A stretch of 64,000 nucleotides of DNA from Ruminococcus sp. AF46-10NS (GCF_003474435.1 NZ_QRNF01000004.1:78926-142925), one strand, 5' to 3'; positions 27,431 to 38,541 are shown, counted from the stretch's first letter. Numbers and translations are program-made. Notes: generated by a model not told the origin, from the letters alone.

Positions 27431-30400
27431 TTACGATTTCTTTTTATCATCCTTATGCAGATTCTTCTGTGCAGTGGAGAGCATCAGCTTGATTCGGTTC
27501 AGCTGGTTTACCTCACTTGCACCCGGATCATAATCAATAGCAACGATGTTTGCTTCCGGATGCTCACGGCGAACTTCCTTGATGACACCTTTACCTACGA
27601 TGTGATTTGGCAGGCAGCCAAATGGCTGGATGCAGACGATATTCGGAACGCCGCCGTGGATCAGCTCCATCATCTCACCTGTCAGGAACCAGCCCTCACC
27701 AGTCTGGTTTCCGGCAGAAACGATCGGAGAAGCCATTTTTGCAAGGTCACGGATATCAGCTGCAGGTGTAAAGTGACGACTCTGCTCAAGAGCTTCGTTG
27801 GCAGTTTTGCGCAGCCAGTCAATAGCCTTAAGACCTAAGTTGGCAATGGTAGCCTTGGATTTTTTGAAGCCAAGCTTCTCAACCTTGAAGTTCTGGTTGT
27901 AGAAGCAGTAGCAGATAAAGTCAATCAGATCCGGAACAACTGGTTCTGCACCTTCTGCTTCCAGAAGATCTGCAAGGTGGTTGTTTGCTGCCGGAAGGAA
28001 TTTGACAAGGATCTCACCCACAATACCAACACGAGGTTTTTTCTCATCGGAAATCGGGATCGTATCAAAATCATGGACCATTTCACGGCACATTTTCTTA
28101 AAGGTACCATGGCTTACGCTACTGCCTGTTACGAAGGCAATGACGCGCTGCTCCCAGATCTTGTGCTTGCGGTTTACGATACCTTCTTCAAGCTCATATG
28201 GACGCATGCGGTATACACATTTCATCAGGATATCACCGAATACGGCACCGTAAACGATACGCTTGATCAGCGGCAGTGACAGTTTAAATCCAGGGTTACT
28301 CTCAAGGCCGCTTAAATTCAGGGAGATAACCGGAACCTGCTCCATGCCGGCTTTTTTCAGGGCACGGCGGATGAAAGCGATATAGTTGGAGGCACGGCAG
28401 CCACCGCCTGTCTGAGACATGATGACTGCAGTTTTGTTCAGGTCATATTTGCCGGAAAGAAGGGCATCCATGATCTGTCCGACAACCATAAGGGACGGAT
28501 AGCAGGCATCATTGTTTACATATTTAAGGCCCACATCAACGGCGTGCTTGTTGTCGTTTGGGAGGACTTCCAGGTTATAGCCGGATGCGTTAAAAGCAGC
28601 CTCAAAGATTCCGAAGTGGAAAGGAGACATCTGTGGGCAGAGGATGGTGTATTCCTTACGCATCTGCTTGGTAAAGGATACTTTTTCAATAGAAGCCGGC
28701 TTGATGGTTCTCTTTTTATTCTGCGCCTGTTTTGCTCGGATCGCAGCGATCAGGGAACGGATACGGATCCTTGCAGCACCCAGGTTGTTGACCTCATCGA
28801 TTTTCAGACAGGTGTAGATCTTGTCGCTTCCATCCAGGATCTCATACACCTCGTCGGTGGTAACAGCATCAAGTCCGCAGCCGAAAGAGTTCAGCTGGAT
28901 CAGATCCAGATCATCTCTTGTCTTTACAAAGTTTGCAGCAGAGTAGAGACGGGAATGGTACATCCACTGGTCATTAACACGGATCGGACGCTCCACATGT
29001 CCAAGGTGAGCAACAGAATCTTCAGTAAATACAGCAATTCCGTAGCTGTTGATCATATCCGGGATTCCATGGTGGATCTCAGGATCGATATGATACGGAC
29101 GGCCTGCAAGAACGATTCCTCGACGGCCTGTTTCTTTCAGGTACCGGAGAGTTTCCTCGCCTTTCTTCTGTACGTCGAGGTGCACTGCGGACAGCTCATC
29201 CCATGCTTTATGTGCAGCTGCTTTTACCTCGGCGGCAGGAATGTCAGGGAATTCTTCCACAAGCCGGCTAGTCAGGATTTCCTCGGAGGTAAAGGCCATG
29301 AACGGATTGCGGAAAGTGATGGACGGATCGTTAAGCTCGTCCACGTTATTCTTGATATTTTCCGCATAGGAAGTAACGATCGGGCAATTGTAATGGTTGA
29401 CTGCATCCGGGAACTCATTTCTCTCATACGGGATACATGGGTAGAAGATAAATTTCACGCCATTGCGGATCAGCCATGTCACATGTCCGTGAGCAAGTTT
29501 TGCAGGGTAGCACTCGGACTCACTTGGGATGGACTCAATACCCAACTCATAGATCTTACGTGTGGAAGTCGGAGAGAGAACCACCTGATATTTCAGTTCA
29601 GTAAAGAATGTATACCAGAACGGATAGTTCTCAAACATGTTCAGCACACGTGGGATACCAACCTGTCCGCGGATTGCCTTATCTGTAGAAAGCGGTTCAT
29701 AGGAAAAGATCCTCTTATATTTATAGTCGAAAAGATTCGGGATATGATCTTTGTTCTTCTCTTTTCCAAGGCCGCGCTCACAGCGGTTTCCGCTGATATA
29801 TTTACGTCCGCCGGAGAATTTGTTGATAGTCAGACGGCAGTTGTTGGTACATCCGCGGCAGTTTGCCATGGAGGTAGTGTACTGCAGGCTGTTGATCTGA
29901 TCAATGGAAAGCATGGAAGTTTTTTCCCCTTCCTGATAACGTTCCCTTGCGATCAGCTGCGCCGAAAGCACCCATGATTCCTGCGATATCCGGGCGGATA
30001 GCCTGGCAGTTGGCAATTTTCTCAAAACTTCGAAGAACCGCATCATTGTAGAAAGTACCACCCTGTACAACAATGTGCTTGCCAAGTTCGGAAGCATCGG
30101 AAACCTTGATAACTTTGTAAAGGGCGTTTTTGATAACTGAGTAGGCAAGACCTGCGGAGATATCGGAAACCTCAGCGCCTTCTTTCTGAGCCTGTTTAAC
30201 TTTGGAGTTCATAAATACAGTACAACGTGTTCCAAGATCGATCGGATGCTTTGCAAAAAGTGCAGCTTTTGCGAAGTCCTGTACTGTATAGTTCAGGGAT
30301 TTGGCGAAAGTTTCGATAAAGGAACCGCAGCCTGAGGAACATGCTTCGTTCAGCTGCACGCTGTCAACGGTCTGGTTGCGGATCTTGATACATTTCATAT

Positions 30401-31670
30401 CCTGTCCGCCGATATCCAGGATACAGTCTACTTCCGGGTCAAAGAAAGCGGCTGCATAATAATGGGAAACTGTCTCAACCTCACCCTCGTCAAGAAGAAG
30501 TGCAGCTTTGATCAGTGCCTCGCCATATCCGGTAGAGCAGGAAAAAGCAATCTCTGCGTCTTCCGGAAGAAGCTCATAGATTTCCTTGATGGAGCTGATG
30601 GTGGTTTTGAGTGGGTTTCCGTTGTTGTTGCTGTAGAAAGAATAGAGAAGGGTTCCGTCCTCACCGACCAGTGCAGTCTTGGTAGTGGTGGAACCTGCAT
30701 CGATTCCCAGGAAACATTTTCCCTTATATGTAGAAAGGTCGCCGGTTTTTACCTTGTAAGCACTCTGGCGTTCGTGGAAAGCCTGATAGTCTTCTTCGGT
30801 GGCAAACAGCGGTTCCATACGCTCAACCTCGAAGTCAAGCTTGATGGTAGTACGCATGCGTTCTTTCAACTCGATCAGGGATACAGTCACATCCTGCTTC
30901 GCATTCAGTGCAGAACCGATGGCTGCGAACAGATGGGAGTTATCCGGTGCGATAATGTGTTCGTCATCCAGCTTCAGAGTACGGATAAAAGCAGCCTTAA
31001 GCTCTGAGAGAAAGTGAAGTGGTCCGCCCAGGAATGCAACATGTCCGCGGATCGGTTTACCGCAGGCAAGACCTGAAATGGTCTGGTTGACAACTGCCTG
31101 GAAAATGGAAGCGGAAAGGTCTTCTTTGGTGGCACCGTCATTAATAAGAGGCTGAATATCTGTTTTGGCAAAAACACCACAGCGGGCTGCGATCGGATAG
31201 AGTGCCTTGTAATGTTTTGCATACTCATTAAGTCCCGGTGCGTCAGTCTGAAGAAGGGAAGCCATCTGGTCGATGAAGGAACCTGTGCCGCCGGCGCAGA
31301 TACCGTTCATACGCTGCTCAACATTTCCGTTCTCAAAATAGATGATCTTGGCATCCTCGCCACCAAGCTCAATGGCTACATCGGTCTTCGGAGCCAGTTT
31401 CTGAAGAGAAGTGGAAACAGCAATAACTTCCTGGACAAAAGGTACTTCCAGGTGATTGGCAAGAGTCAGTCCGCCGGAACCTGTGATGACCGGGCAGAGA
31501 GTGAGCTCGCCAAGCTGGTTCTCAGCTTTCTGAAGAAGATCTGCAAGTGTTTCCTGGATATTTGCAAAATGTCTCTCGTAATCGGAGAATACAAGATTAT
31601 CATTTTCGTCTAAGATCGCGATCTTGACAGTGGTGGAACCAATGTCAATTCCAAGTGTGTGTTTCTTCAT
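27431..31670 (-). CDS. 2-hydroxyacyl-CoA dehydratase activase/dehydratase fusion protein, frameshifted
   Basis: Very large protein, about 1,413 residues if repaired. Two BadF/BcrA-type ATPase domains lie in tandem ([15 protein letters not shown] at residue 6, [14 protein letters not shown] near 325), each with a cluster-binding Cys region ([20 protein letters not shown]). DUF2229 and a dehydratase D-component-like region follow ([44 protein letters not shown]). The frame changes at 29954-29960, where two bases seem missing (MGAFGA to LIARERY). Family members of this size have no assigned substrate. As read, the second piece has no proper start. Single gene with its own promoter and AAGGAGGAAA site. 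Confidence 0.9.
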
Positions 31671-32009
31671 ATAAAATTGATTTCCTCCTTGCTGTATATC
31701 TATAAAGGGGTTGCCCGGTTCTGACGTATGTGCCAGTCGGGAGTTGTTTCTTCTTATTAAAAAGGATTTTTAAGCGAATACTCTATATTATACGATAAGG
31801 ATTAAAAAATGGCAATGTAAAAGTTTAACAAACGGTGGCAGGAAAGAGAAAAATGTGCTATGATATTGTCCAAAAGCTCTGGCAAAATATTGCCGGGGCA
31901 GACTCGTACCAGTGCATAGTTCTGTAAAGCGGACTGTGAGTGCGAGAATGAAGAAACAGCAGTGCGGATCGGAAATATCCGTCAGACTGATTTTCAGAAG
32001 GGAAATGAA
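31671..32009. other. divergent intergenic region, activase gene / tgt
   Basis: Holds the minus-strand promoter at 31787-31815, a weak plus-strand TATGAT at 31859-31864, and a GGCAA/TTGCC hairpin near 31880. No further gene is evident. Confidence 0.5.
31787..31815 (-). promoter_or_regulatory. promoter for the activase/dehydratase gene
   Basis: On the minus strand TTGCCA, 17 bases, TATAAT. Confidence 0.65.
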
Positions 32010-33161
32010 ATGGCAGAATATAAACTGATTACAACAGAAGGAAGAGCGAAAAGAGGAGAATTCAAGACTGTTCATGGAACGATCCAGACTCCTGTTTTCA
32101 TGAATGTAGGAACAATTGCTGCAATTAAGGGAGCTGTGTCCACGGTAGATCTTCATGAGATCGGTACGCAGGTACAGCTGTCCAACACGTATCATCTTCA
32201 TGTGCGTCCCGGAGACAAGATCGTGAAACAGCTTGGAGGACTTCACCGTTTTATGAACTGGGACAGACCGATACTTACCGATTCCGGCGGATTCCAGGTG
32301 TTCTCCCTGGCGAAGCTGCGCAAGATCAAGGAAGAGGGTGTTTATTTCAACTCTCATATTGATGGTCATAAGATATTTATGGGTCCTGAGGAAAGTATGC
32401 AGATCCAGTCCAATCTGGGTTCTACTATTGCAATGGCTTTTGATGAGTGTCCGAGCAGTGTAGCAGACAGGGACTATGTACAGAAGTCTGTGGCACGTAC
32501 CACACGCTGGCTGAAGCGATGCAAGGATGAGATGGCACGTCTGAACAGCCTGCCTGATACGATCAATAAGGAACAGCTTCTTTTTGGTATCAACCAGGGC
32601 GCTGTTTATGAAGATATCCGTATTGAGCATGCACAGGCAATCGCAGAGCTTGATCTGGACGGATACGCAGTAGGCGGACTTGCTGTTGGTGAGAGCCATG
32701 AGGAGATGTACCGGATCCTGGATGAGGTGGTGCCGCACCTTCCGCAGAACAAGCCGACTTATCTTATGGGAGTTGGTACTCCGGCTAACATTCTGGAAGG
32801 TGTTGAACGTGGTATTGATTTCTTTGACTGTGTATATCCAAGTCGTAACGGCCGTCATGGTCACGTGTACACCAACCATGGAAAAATGAATCTTTTCAAT
32901 GCCAAGTATGAGCTGGATTCCAGGCCGATCGACGAGGAATGTCAGTGCCCGGCCTGCCGCCATTACAGCAGGGCATATATCCGCCATCTTCTTAAAGCAA
33001 AGGAGATGCTGGGAATGAGACTTTGCGTGCTTCATAATCTGTATTTCTACAACCATATGATGGAAGAAATCCGTGACGCACTGGATGCCGGCAATTTTGC
33101 AGCATATAAGAAAATGCGTCTGGAAGGATTTGAGGAAGGCAAGATCAACGGCAACCGGTAA
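32010..33161 (+). CDS. tgt: tRNA-guanine transglycosylase (queuine/preQ1)
   Basis: Exchanges G34 of His/Asn/Asp/Tyr tRNAs for preQ1. It has 383 residues from ATG 32010 (AAGGGA upstream), giving the start MAEYKLITTEGRAKRGEF. Visible signatures are TPVFMNVGT, the catalytic Asp in LTDSGGFQVFSL, QVG-loop equivalents AVGGLAVGE, the nucleophile Asp region FDCVYPSRNGRHG, and the zinc site CQCPACRHYSRAYIRHL. It stands next to yajC, as often in bacteria (queA-tgt-yajC). queA is not in the window. Confidence 0.96.
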   Translation: MAEYKLITTEGRAKRGEFKTVHGTIQTPVFMNVGTIAAIKGAVSTVDLHEIGTQVQLSNTYHLHVRPGDKIVKQLGGLHRFMNWDRPILTDSGGFQVFSLAKLRKIKEEGVYFNSHIDGHKIFMGPEESMQIQSNLGSTIAMAFDECPSSVADRDYVQKSVARTTRWLKRCKDEMARLNSLPDTINKEQLLFGINQGAVYEDIRIEHAQAIAELDLDGYAVGGLAVGESHEEMYRILDEVVPHLPQNKPTYLMGVGTPANILEGVERGIDFFDCVYPSRNGRHGHVYTNHGKMNLFNAKYELDSRPIDEECQCPACRHYSRAYIRHLLKAKEMLGMRLCVLHNLYFYNHMMEEIRDALDAGNFAAYKKMRLEGFEEGKINGNR

Positions 33162-33210
33162 TAAAGGTATTCCGTAAGAGAAATAACTGTTGGAAATTAT
33201 AAGAAAAACC

Positions 33211-33239
33211 TTGAAGAATCAGGGATTTTTGTGTATGAT
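33211..33239 (+). promoter_or_regulatory. promoter for yajC
   Basis: TTGAAG (33211-33216), 17 bases, TATGAT (33234-33239). Confidence 0.6.
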
Positions 33240-33332
33240 AGTACGAAGTGACACTTTTTATAGCAATTTACCGCTATAGGTCAGAAACGGCGGGAAACCG
33301 CATAAGAATTGATTTTATCAGGAGGAATTGGA

Positions 33333-33647
33333 ATGATCGCATCATCTACAGCAGCTGCTGGCGGACTTAGTGCAGGTCTTGGTATCGTCTGGATCATAGT
33401 TCTTTTCGCAATTATGTATTTCATGATGATCCGTCCGCAGAAGAAAGAGCAGAAGAGAACCCAGACAATGTTAAACAGCATGGAGGTTGGTGACAGTGTT
33501 GTTACTACCAGCGGTTTTTACGGAGTTGTTATTGATATGACAGAGGAAGATGTTATCGTTGAGTTCGGTAACAATAAGAATTGTCGTATCCCAATGAGAA
33601 AACAGGCAATCGCCGAGGTTGAGAAGGCAGATCAGGCATCTGCTTAA
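33333..33647 (+). CDS. yajC: YajC, preprotein translocase accessory subunit
   Basis: 104 residues from ATG 33333 behind AGGAGG. One membrane segment (GLGIVWIIVLFAIMYFMM) is followed by the family motif IRPQKKEQKRTQTMLNSMEVGDSVVTTSGFYG. It associates with SecDF in the membrane. secD/secF do not follow here, so it has its own promoter and terminator. Confidence 0.95.
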   Translation: MIASSTAAAGGLSAGLGIVWIIVLFAIMYFMMIRPQKKEQKRTQTMLNSMEVGDSVVTTSGFYGVVIDMTEEDVIVEFGNNKNCRIPMRKQAIAEVEKADQASA

Positions 33648-33672
33648 TGCAACCGGAATATGAGAGTGAAGA

Positions 33673-33707
33673 GAGGCACTGCGTTTGATGCGCGGTGTCT
33701 TTTTTTT
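33673..33707 (+). terminator. terminator after yajC
   Basis: GGCACTGCG pairs with CGCGGTGTC (G-U pairs), followed by eight T. Confidence 0.85.
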
Positions 33708-33904
33708 GCTGCTGAGGACGGGAAATTTCATTTTTGACGATATATGCCGAAATAACAGGATATGTGAAATATTGCATGGAAAAGAGTGGATTTTTTGAAA
33801 AAATCATGCGATAATGATATTACTATCAGAAATGAGAGTGCGTATCTTTTTATAATATAATAAAATAATAAACAGAAACAAGAATTCAGAAAGGGGTCGG
33901 TTTT

Positions 33905-35245
33905 ATGGGTCTTATAAGAGCAGCGGCAGGTGCAGCAGGAAGTACAATGGCAGATCAGTGGAAAGAATTTTTTTACTGTGAGGCAATGGATAAAGAAGTG
34001 ATGGTAGTAAAAGGAACGAAGCGTACATCATCCAGATCTTCCAATAAGAGAGGCAGTGACAATATCATTACCAGCGGAAGCGGGATCGCAGTAGCAGACG
34101 GTCAGTGCATGATGATCGTAGAGCAGGGAAAAGTTGTGGATATCTGCGCAGATCCGGGAGAGTATACTTATGACGCATCCACAGAACCAAGTATTTTTGC
34201 AGGAAGCCTTGGGGAAGGTATCCGCAGTACATTCCAGACCATCGGCAAGCGTTTTGCATATGGTGGAGATACAGGTAAGGATCAGAGGGTTTATTATTTT
34301 AATACCAAGGAGCTGGTAGATAATAAATTTGGAACTCCGACACCGATCCCGTTCCGTGTTGTGGATTCCAGGATCGGACTGGATATTGATGTGTCTGTGC
34401 GGTGTCATGGTGTATATTCCTACAGGATTGCAGATCCTCTTCTTTTTTATACTAATGTGTGCGGAAATGTAGAGCAGGAGTACACAAGAGAGGAACTTGA
34501 CAGCCAGCTGAAAACAGAGTTTGTAAGTGCACTGCAGCCGGCTTTTGGACGGCTTTCCGAGCTGGAGCTCCGTCCGAATCAGATCGTAACCCATAATACA
34601 GAACTTGAGGATGCCATGAATGAGGTTCTTTCAGCCAAATGGGAGCAGCTTCGCGGACTGAAAGTTGTAAGCGTTGCACTTGGGTCTGTCACACTTCCGG
34701 ATGAGGATGCAGAGATGATCAAGCAGGCACAGCGCACTGCAATGATGCGTGATCCGTCCATGGCAGCAGCCACACTGACCGGTGCACAGGCAGATGCCAT
34801 GAAAGCAGCGGCGTCTAATTCAGCAGGTGCCATGACCGGTTTTATGGGAATGGGAATGGCATCCAGTGCAGGAGGAATGAATGCACAGCAGCTTTTCGAG
34901 ATGGGACAGAAGCAGCAGACACAGGCAGCAGCACAGAACACGCAGCCTCAGCAAAAGATCCAGCCAGCAGCAGACGGAGATTCCTGGACATGTAGCTGCG
35001 GTGCAGTTTCCACAGGCAAGTTCTGTCCGGAATGTGGCGCACCAAGACCTGCAGATGAGAGCTGGACCTGTTCCTGCGGTACTGTGAACAAAGGTAAATT
35101 CTGTATGAACTGCGGAGCCAGGAAACCGGAGAAGAAGATGAGATATCGTTGCAGCAAGTGCGGATGGGAACCGGCTGACCCGGAGAATCCGCCGAAATTC
35201 TGCCCGGAGTGCGGAGATCCTTTTGGAACGGAGGATGCTGTGTAA
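33905..35245 (+). CDS. SPFH-domain protein with C-terminal zinc ribbons (YdjI-like)
   Basis: 446 residues. The first ~290 form a virion-core/SPFH-like domain: IRAAAGAAGSTMADQWKEFF, IVEQGKVVDICADPGEYTY, KEVMV and a helical LGSVTLPDEDAEMIKQAQRTAMM. A low-complexity Ala/Gln/Met linker follows. It ends in two near-identical zinc ribbons (SWTCSCG...GKFCPECGA, SWTCSCG...GKFCMNCGA) and a rubredoxin-like third (YRCSKCGW...FCPECGDPF). It heads a cluster with zinc-ribbon and TPM proteins that parallels ydjI, ydjG and ydjH of Bacillus, where the set anchors PspA at the membrane. No signal peptide. Confidence 0.82.
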   Translation: MGLIRAAAGAAGSTMADQWKEFFYCEAMDKEVMVVKGTKRTSSRSSNKRGSDNIITSGSGIAVADGQCMMIVEQGKVVDICADPGEYTYDASTEPSIFAGSLGEGIRSTFQTIGKRFAYGGDTGKDQRVYYFNTKELVDNKFGTPTPIPFRVVDSRIGLDIDVSVRCHGVYSYRIADPLLFYTNVCGNVEQEYTREELDSQLKTEFVSALQPAFGRLSELELRPNQIVTHNTELEDAMNEVLSAKWEQLRGLKVVSVALGSVTLPDEDAEMIKQAQRTAMMRDPSMAAATLTGAQADAMKAAASNSAGAMTGFMGMGMASSAGGMNAQQLFEMGQKQQTQAAAQNTQPQQKIQPAADGDSWTCSCGAVSTGKFCPECGAPRPADESWTCSCGTVNKGKFCMNCGARKPEKKMRYRCSKCGWEPADPENPPKFCPECGDPFGTEDAV

Positions 35246-35260
35246 GCAGGAGGTGCAAAT

Positions 35261-36346
35261 ATGGCGAAAATGCAGGAATTTAAGTGTCCGTGCTGTGGCG
35301 GTTCCATAGAATTTGACAGTTCCGTGCAGAAGATGAAGTGCCCATATTGTGACACGGAATTTGATGTTAAGACATTGTCAGAATATGCGCAGTCTGTGGA
35401 AGAGGAAGAGCCGGAGGATATGAGCTGGTCGGATGAGGCCGGTGATGAATGGCAGGAAGGGGAAAGCGAAGGTTTACGTACTTATGTGTGCAAATCATGT
35501 GGCGGTGAGATCGTGGGTGATGTCAACACTGCAGCTACTGCCTGCCCGTTCTGTGGAAGTCCTGTAGTTATGACGGGAAATCTTTCCGGAGTACTGAAGC
35601 CGGATTATGTGATTCCGTTTAAGTTAGATAAAAAGGCAGCCAAAGAGAAGCTGAAGCAGCATTTTACAGGCAAACGGCTTCTGCCAAAAGCTTTTAAGAC
35701 GGAGAACCATATCAGTGAGGTAAAGGGAATTTATGTTCCGTTCTGGCTTTATGATACAGATGCCAATGCAGATATCCGCTATAAGGGGACAAAGACCCGA
35801 TTTTGGAGCGATAAGGACTATGATTATACAGAAACCAGCTATTATTCCATACACAGAAAAGGTTCGATCGGTTTCGACCATGTGCCTGTGGATGGTTCCA
35901 AAAGCATGGAGAATGATCTGATGGAATCCATAGAGCCTTTTGATTTCAGGGAGGCGGTAGATTTTCAGACAGCTTATCTGGCCGGATATTTTGCAGATAA
36001 GTACGATGTAACGGCAGAAGAGTGTATAGAACGTGCCAATGAGCGTATCCGTCACAGTACAGAGGAGGCATTCCGGGATACTGTAAAAGGTTATTCAAGC
36101 GTGATTCCTGAGAATACCAGTATCCGGCTGAAGAACGGAACTACGAAATATGCCCTGTATCCTGTATGGGTTCTTCAGACCAGGTGGAAGGGCGAGAACT
36201 ACATATTTGCCATGAACGGGCAGACAGGTAAATTCGTCGGTAATCTGCCTACTGACAAGAGTGCTTTTGCCAGATGGTTTGCAGGAACTACGGGAATTGT
36301 GACTGTGATCGCATATATCATCCTGTATCTGATCTGGGCATTATAA
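35261..36346 (+). CDS. double zinc-ribbon membrane protein (YdjG-like)
   Basis: 361 residues. Zinc ribbon 1 (FKCPCCGGSIEFDSSVQKMKCPYC) lies near the start. Zinc ribbon 2 (YVCKSCGGEIVGDVNTAATACPFCGSP) lies near residue 75-100. After a soluble middle domain comes KYALYPVWVLQTRWKGENYIFAMNGQTGKFVG, and the last 25 residues form a membrane segment (GIVTVIAYIILYLIWAL). Cytoplasmic, tail-anchored. It lies 15 bases after the SPFH gene behind GCAGGAGG. The role is inferred from the PspA-associated YdjG group. Confidence 0.8.
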   Translation: MAKMQEFKCPCCGGSIEFDSSVQKMKCPYCDTEFDVKTLSEYAQSVEEEEPEDMSWSDEAGDEWQEGESEGLRTYVCKSCGGEIVGDVNTAATACPFCGSPVVMTGNLSGVLKPDYVIPFKLDKKAAKEKLKQHFTGKRLLPKAFKTENHISEVKGIYVPFWLYDTDANADIRYKGTKTRFWSDKDYDYTETSYYSIHRKGSIGFDHVPVDGSKSMENDLMESIEPFDFREAVDFQTAYLAGYFADKYDVTAEECIERANERIRHSTEEAFRDTVKGYSSVIPENTSIRLKNGTTKYALYPVWVLQTRWKGENYIFAMNGQTGKFVGNLPTDKSAFARWFAGTTGIVTVIAYIILYLIWAL

Positions 36347-36359
36347 GGAGGTGCGTGTT

Positions 36360-37159
36360 ATGAAAAAAAGAATATCCATATTTCTCACAGCGATCCTTTT
36401 ATGTCTGGCATGCGCCTTTCCTGTATGGGCAGGGACAGAAAACCGTCTGGCAGATCAGGCCGGGCTTTTAAGTGCAGATGAGCAGGATACTTTAAGTGCT
36501 TCGCTGGATGATATCAGTGAACGGGGAGAAGTAGACGTTGTGATCGTCACCACAGATAGCCTCGGGGGAAAAACAGCTCAGGAATATGCGGACGATTATT
36601 TTACTGACCATGGTTATGGCCAGGGGGAGAATCGTGACGGAATTCTGTTTCTGGTAGATATGGGGGATCGTAACTGGGCCATTGCGACCCACGGATATGC
36701 CATTGATGCCTTTACGGATGCAGGACAGTCCTATATAATGGATCAGGTGAAGCCGTATTTAAGTGACGGGGATTACAGTGAAGCGTTTCAGACTTTTGCC
36801 CTGCAGTGTGACGATTTTATCATGCAGGCAGAATCGGGAGAACCATATGATGTAGATAATCTGCCAAAGGAACCTTTTGATGTAGGTGCGAATCTTCTGA
36901 TCGCAATAGGAGTCGGGATTGTGGCAGGTCTTCTTGTAACCGGAAATATGAGAAGAAGGCTGAAAACTGTACAGAAGCAGGATCAGGCAGCTTCCTATGT
37001 GAGAAAAGGCAGCATGGAAGTAACAAAGAGCAACGATTTTTATCTCTACAGGACAGTATCAAGAACTGCCAAACCGAAAGAAGAGGAGCACAGCGGCGGT
37101 TCCACCACTCATACTTCTTCATCAGGAGATACCTCGGGGGTTCCAGCGGAAAGTTCTGA
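36360..37159 (+). CDS. TPM-domain secreted/membrane protein (YdjH/YgcG-like), frameshifted at the tail
   Basis: Signal sequence (ISIFLTAILLCLACAFPVWA) followed by a TPM (TLP18.3/Psb32) domain: RLADQAGLLSADEQDTLSASLDDIS, DVVIVTTDSLGGKTAQEYADDYFTDHGYG, DGILFLVDMGDRNWAIATHG. A second membrane segment lies near residue 178, then a basic tail. ATG 36360, 8 bases after AAGGAGG, is preferred to GTG 36351. As read the frame runs to 37169 (GDTSGVPAESSEKF). Adding one G to the GGGGG at 37136-37140 gives GDTSGGSSGKF and a stop at 37157-37159, the usual glycine-rich TPM ending. Confidence 0.85.
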
Positions 37160-37182
37160 GAAGTTTTGACAGGCATAAATCG

Positions 37183-37215
37183 AAGAAAAACAGAAGAAAA
37201 ACAGAAGAAAAACAG
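37183..37215 (+). repeat. three tandem copies of an 11-bp unit
   Basis: AAGAAAAACAG repeated three times without change, between the TPM gene and its terminator. Probably replication slippage. Confidence 0.9.
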
Positions 37216-37218
37216 CCA

Positions 37219-37258
37219 GGGCTGCCATACCGAAAAAAAGGTATGGCGGCCCTTTTTT
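37219..37258 (+). terminator. terminator after the SPFH/TPM cluster
   Basis: GGGCTGCCATACC and GGTATGGCGGCCC form a long stem around an A-rich loop, followed by six T. Confidence 0.92.
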
Positions 37259-37291
37259 GAGGGGATGACAAAACTTTATCTATTTAATAGG

Positions 37292-37320
37292 TTGAAATCC
37301 GTCGAAAAGTGCGTTATGAT
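37292..37320 (+). promoter_or_regulatory. promoter for the leuB-ilvD-ilvB-serC-serA operon
   Basis: TTGAAA (37292-37297), 17 bases, TATGAT (37315-37320). The leader to the leuB ATG is only about 60 bases, too short for a T-box or peptide attenuator. Confidence 0.65.
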
Positions 37321-37388
37321 AATAACAATTATCCACACCAGTGCGTTAAAATTTTACAGCACAGGGGAAATCGGAGGAATGAATAAAA

Positions 37389-38474
37389 ATGGAGTACAAA
37401 ATTGCCTTGATTCCAGGAGATGGAATCGGCCCGGAAATTGTAGCCGAGGCCAGAAAAGTTTTAGACAAAGTATGCGAGAAATACAGTCATAAATTTTCAT
37501 ACACAGAGGTTCTTTTAGGCGGTGCATCCATTGATGCTCACGGAGTACCTCTTACAGAAGAAGCCATTGTCCAGGCAAAAGCTTCTGATGCAGTACTGAT
37601 GGGTTCTATTGGCGGAGATGCCAAGACATCCCCATGGTATAAACTGGAGCCGTCCAGACGTCCGGAGGCAGGACTTCTTGCTATCCGTAAAGCACTGAAC
37701 CTTTTTGCAAATCTTCGTCCTGCATATCTTTACAATGAGCTTCGTGATGCATGCCCGCTTCGTGATGAGATCATCGGAGATGGTTTTGACATGATCATCG
37801 TAAGAGAGCTTACAGGAGGACTTTATTTCGGAGCCAGAAAGACTACGGAAGAGAACGGAGTTCGCACAGCAGTGGATACTCTTTCTTATAATGAGAATGA
37901 AATCCGCCGTATTGCTATCAAGGCATTTGAGATCGCACGTAAGAGAAGAAATAAAGTAACAAGCGTAGATAAGGCAAACGTTCTTGATTCCTCCAGACTC
38001 TGGAGAAGCGTTGTGGAAGATGTTGCAAAAGATTATCCGGATGTAACACTGGAGCATATGCTTGTAGATAACTGTGCAATGCAGCTGGTACGTGACCCGA
38101 AACAGTTCGATGTTATCCTTACAGAGAACATGTTTGGAGATATCCTCTCTGATGAGGCAAGCATGGTGACAGGATCTATCGGAATGCTTTCTTCCGCAAG
38201 CTTAAATGAGACAAAACTTGGTCTTTATGAGCCAAGCCACGGTTCCGCGCCGGATATCGCAGGCCAGAACAAGGCAAACCCGATCGCAACTATCCTTTCT
38301 GCAGCTATGATGCTGAGATATTCTCTGGATCTTGACAAAGAAGCAGATGCAGTAGAAGCAGCAGTACAGAAGGTTCTGACAGACGGATTCAGAACAGGCG
38401 ATATCATGTCAGACGGATGCAAGCTTGTCGGAACAAAAGAGATGGGAGACCTGATTGCAGACGCTATCGCATAA
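37389..38474 (+). CDS. leuB: 3-isopropylmalate dehydrogenase
   Basis: Oxidative decarboxylation of 3-isopropylmalate to the leucine keto acid precursor, NAD-dependent. 361 residues, family length. Signatures: [13 protein letters not shown] at the start, [32 protein letters not shown], the substrate Arg region [15 protein letters not shown], the catalytic Lys in [13 protein letters not shown], and metal-binding [25 protein letters not shown]. leuA, leuC and leuD are not adjacent. The gene instead leads an isoleucine/valine/serine operon. Confidence 0.96.
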   Translation: MEYKIALIPGDGIGPEIVAEARKVLDKVCEKYSHKFSYTEVLLGGASIDAHGVPLTEEAIVQAKASDAVLMGSIGGDAKTSPWYKLEPSRRPEAGLLAIRKALNLFANLRPAYLYNELRDACPLRDEIIGDGFDMIIVRELTGGLYFGARKTTEENGVRTAVDTLSYNENEIRRIAIKAFEIARKRRNKVTSVDKANVLDSSRLWRSVVEDVAKDYPDVTLEHMLVDNCAMQLVRDPKQFDVILTENMFGDILSDEASMVTGSIGMLSSASLNETKLGLYEPSHGSAPDIAGQNKANPIATILSAAMMLRYSLDLDKEADAVEAAVQKVLTDGFRTGDIMSDGCKLVGTKEMGDLIADAIA

Positions 38475-38541
38475 ATAAACCGGAACAGATAAGCGATACA
38501 GAAACATATTGTAAAGAATAAAAAAAGGAGAATCCTGATAA

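Noticed and set aside
37183..37215. Three 11-bp repeats as a CRISPR-like array
   Set aside because: Units are contiguous with no spacers; simple slippage repeat.
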